Source of the DNA: Podocnemis expansa
Taxonomy: Eukaryota; Chordata; Testudines; Podocnemididae
Length of the DNA stretch: 64,000 bases
Assembly: GCA_007922195.1 (NCBI GenBank)
Contig: ML681964.1
Span: forward strand, 6,900,445-6,964,444
Direction: 5' to 3'
Shown here: positions 62,643 to 64,000 of the stretch, piece by piece
Numbering within the stretch: the first letter of the stretch is position 1
Layout: the number at the start of each line of letters is the position of its first letter
Made by a program: the position numbers and the translations under genes
The notes under the pieces: model-generated
What the model was told of the DNA's origin: nothing
The model's input: only the letters and a program-made list of their open reading frames with translations
Database searches by the model: none

Positions 62643-64000
62643 TGCTTACCTGTAATGAGTATTCTTTGAGAAGTGTTGCTCATGTCCATTCTACTTGTGC
62701 TGTGTGCACAGAAGGTTTTCCCCTAGGAGTACCCACAGGGTCAGCTGCTGAGCCCTTAGGGTGGTGCTCTCATGCCACACTATATTAGCTCCAGCTGACC
62801 CTTCCATCACCAGTTCCTTCTTGCTGAAGGTCCAAGAGAGGGGAAGGAGGAAGGGCATGGAATGGACATAGGAAACACATCCTGAAGAACACTAAATTAC
62901 AGATAAGCAACCATCTTTACTTCTTTGAGTGACTGTTCATGTGCATTCCACTTACATGATTCCCAAGTCTTACCTTGTATGGAGGAGGGGTCAGACATCA
63001 CATGTTTGCAGACTCCAGGACTGCTAGTCTGAACACAGCATGCTCTCTGGTTTGCTGCGCAAGGGTTCAGTGAGACATAAATGTGTGCACTGAAGACCAT
63101 GGTGCTGCCCTGCAAATGTCTGGGATCAGGGCATTGGCCAGAAATGCTGCAGATGACACCTGGGCCACTGTCAAATTAGCTGTCACCACTGGCACCTGTG
63201 TGAGGCTGTAGCACACTTTTTTATGCAAGCTGTAATCCTAGAGAAGATACATTGTGATAATACTGGCTAGCCCTTCATCTTATCGCCCATCACTACAAAT
63301 GGCTGTGACATCCTCCGAACGGGCTTACTATGAGCTAGATAGAATGCCAGCACCCTCCCAATATCCAGTAAGTGTAGATGACACTCCTTGATGTTAGCAT
63401 GTGGTTTAGGGCAGAGCACAAGGAGAAAAACGTCCTGATTAAAATGGAAGTGAAACACCACCTTTGGTAGGAAGGCCAAACGTTGACACAATTGTACTTT
63501 ATCCTTGAAGAATACTGCGTGAGGTGGTTTGGACATTAATGCTCACAGCTCAGATACCTGTCTAATGAAAGTAGTGGCCATAGGGAAGACCACCTTCCAG
63601 GAAAGGTACAGGACAGAACAGGATGCTAGGGGCTCAAACAGACATCCCAAGATGTTGGAAAACACCAGGTTAAGATCCCATTGGGCCTCAGAGGCGCATA
63701 TCAGGGGAAAAAGTCTGTCCAAGCCCTTCATGAATTGTTTCATCAGCAGGTTAGAAAATACCAAACCCTCTGCATCTCCTGGATGGAGGACAGAGATGGC
63801 GGCTAAATGAATCTTCACAGATGATGCTGAGAGCCCTTGATGAGGTAGTCAAGGATAAACAAGGGTGGACGCTTGCACTGGCAGGAAACCATTGGCCTAA
63901 GCCCAGAGCATGAGCCAGGTCTATTTAGCAATGTAGTTAGCCCTAGTAGAAGGTTTCCTGTTGCTGAGGAGGACATTCCTAACCCAGTCTGAGCAGTGTA
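62643..64000 (-). mobile_element. DIRS-like retrotransposon, decayed tyrosine recombinase end
   Basis: On the minus strand, from 64,000 down, frame pieces follow a DIRS-type tyrosine recombinase: a KPSTRANYIAK N-terminal segment (near 63,960), LSASSVKIHLAAISVLHPG (near 63,820), WDLNLVFS and FEPLASC, then the box-A arginine in IRQVSEL (ending 63,543), FLPKVVFHF and ALHLLD-like text to 63,267. Further on, ICRAAPWSSVHTFMSH continues the family pattern near 63,080, but the next codon is TGA where the family has the nucleophile tyrosine. Stops and frame changes show that it is dead. A short repeat unit in three orientations lies between 62,643 and 62,958. The element continues past the right edge. 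Confidence 0.75.
63267..63818 (-). pseudogene. DIRS-type tyrosine recombinase remnant
   Basis: Two neighbouring minus-strand frames, 63,818-63,543 (91 residues) and 63,536-63,267 (89 residues), belong to one ancestral enzyme. Family enzymes insert circular DNA copies by site-specific recombination without a DDE integrase. The conserved arginine of box A (IRQVSEL) is visible; the H-x-x-R box is degraded and the tyrosine codon is lost further downstream. It cannot encode an active enzyme. Confidence 0.7.

Larger units (their letters stand above)
47244..64000 (-). other. UBE2E1: UBE2E1 upstream intron (to the window edge)
   Basis: I searched by eye for the preceding exon (coding KRIQKELADITLDPPPNCS) and did not find it, so at least 16.7 kb of intron is implied. 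It holds several hAT-type elements, MIR and CR1 relics, a CA microsatellite and a DIRS-like element. The human gene also has very long 5' introns. Confidence 0.6.

Noticed and set aside
47244..64000. Search for the UBE2E1 exon coding KRIQKELADITLDPPPNCS
   Set aside because: No minus-strand match with a donor site was found by eye. The exon is taken to lie outside the window.

Overview
This window looks like nuclear DNA of a sauropsid vertebrate, most probably a turtle. It carries three intron-bearing vertebrate genes in a conserved order. The repeats are of turtle type: CR1 LINEs, old MIR-type SINEs, many short hAT-type elements, a DIRS-like retrotransposon and a family of palindromic retroposons. 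The species call is inference. The gene calls rest on translated exons with consistent splice sites and reading phase.

Layout. Positions 1-11,670 are intergenic and hold only repeats that I can recognise. RPL15 (eL15) lies on the minus strand: coding exons at 18,603-18,774, 17,460-17,596 and 11,718-12,023, with a predicted non-coding first exon near 19,941-19,970. A GC-rich head-to-head promoter region (about 19,560-20,330) separates it from NKIRAS1 (kappaB-Ras1) on the plus strand: coding exons 21,949-22,042, 30,070-30,311 and 32,135-32,374. After a repeat-rich gap comes UBE2E1 on the minus strand. Its last three coding exons (47,111-47,243, 41,025-41,172 and 40,092-40,189) are present; the upstream exons were not found and probably lie beyond 64,000. 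The order UBE2E1 - NKIRAS1 - RPL15, with NKIRAS1 opposed to both neighbours, is the same as on human chromosome 3p24.

The genes are not an operon. RPL15 is a constitutive 60S ribosomal protein gene sharing a divergent promoter with NKIRAS1, an atypical Ras-like regulator of NF-kappaB. UBE2E1 is a ubiquitin-conjugating enzyme transcribed towards NKIRAS1.

The most interesting material is in the mobile DNA. At least ten copies of a palindromic retroposon carry, in each inverted arm, a module that resembles a hammerhead ribozyme core (CTGANGA, hairpin, GAAA, short hairpin). Three copies are bounded by 8-14 bp direct repeats. At least a dozen non-autonomous elements have hAT-like ends, several with perfect or near-perfect 8 bp target duplications. 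A decayed DIRS-type tyrosine recombinase occupies the right edge. No CRISPR, tRNA, rRNA or other complete protein-coding gene was seen, and nearly all other open frames are chance frames or parts of repeats.
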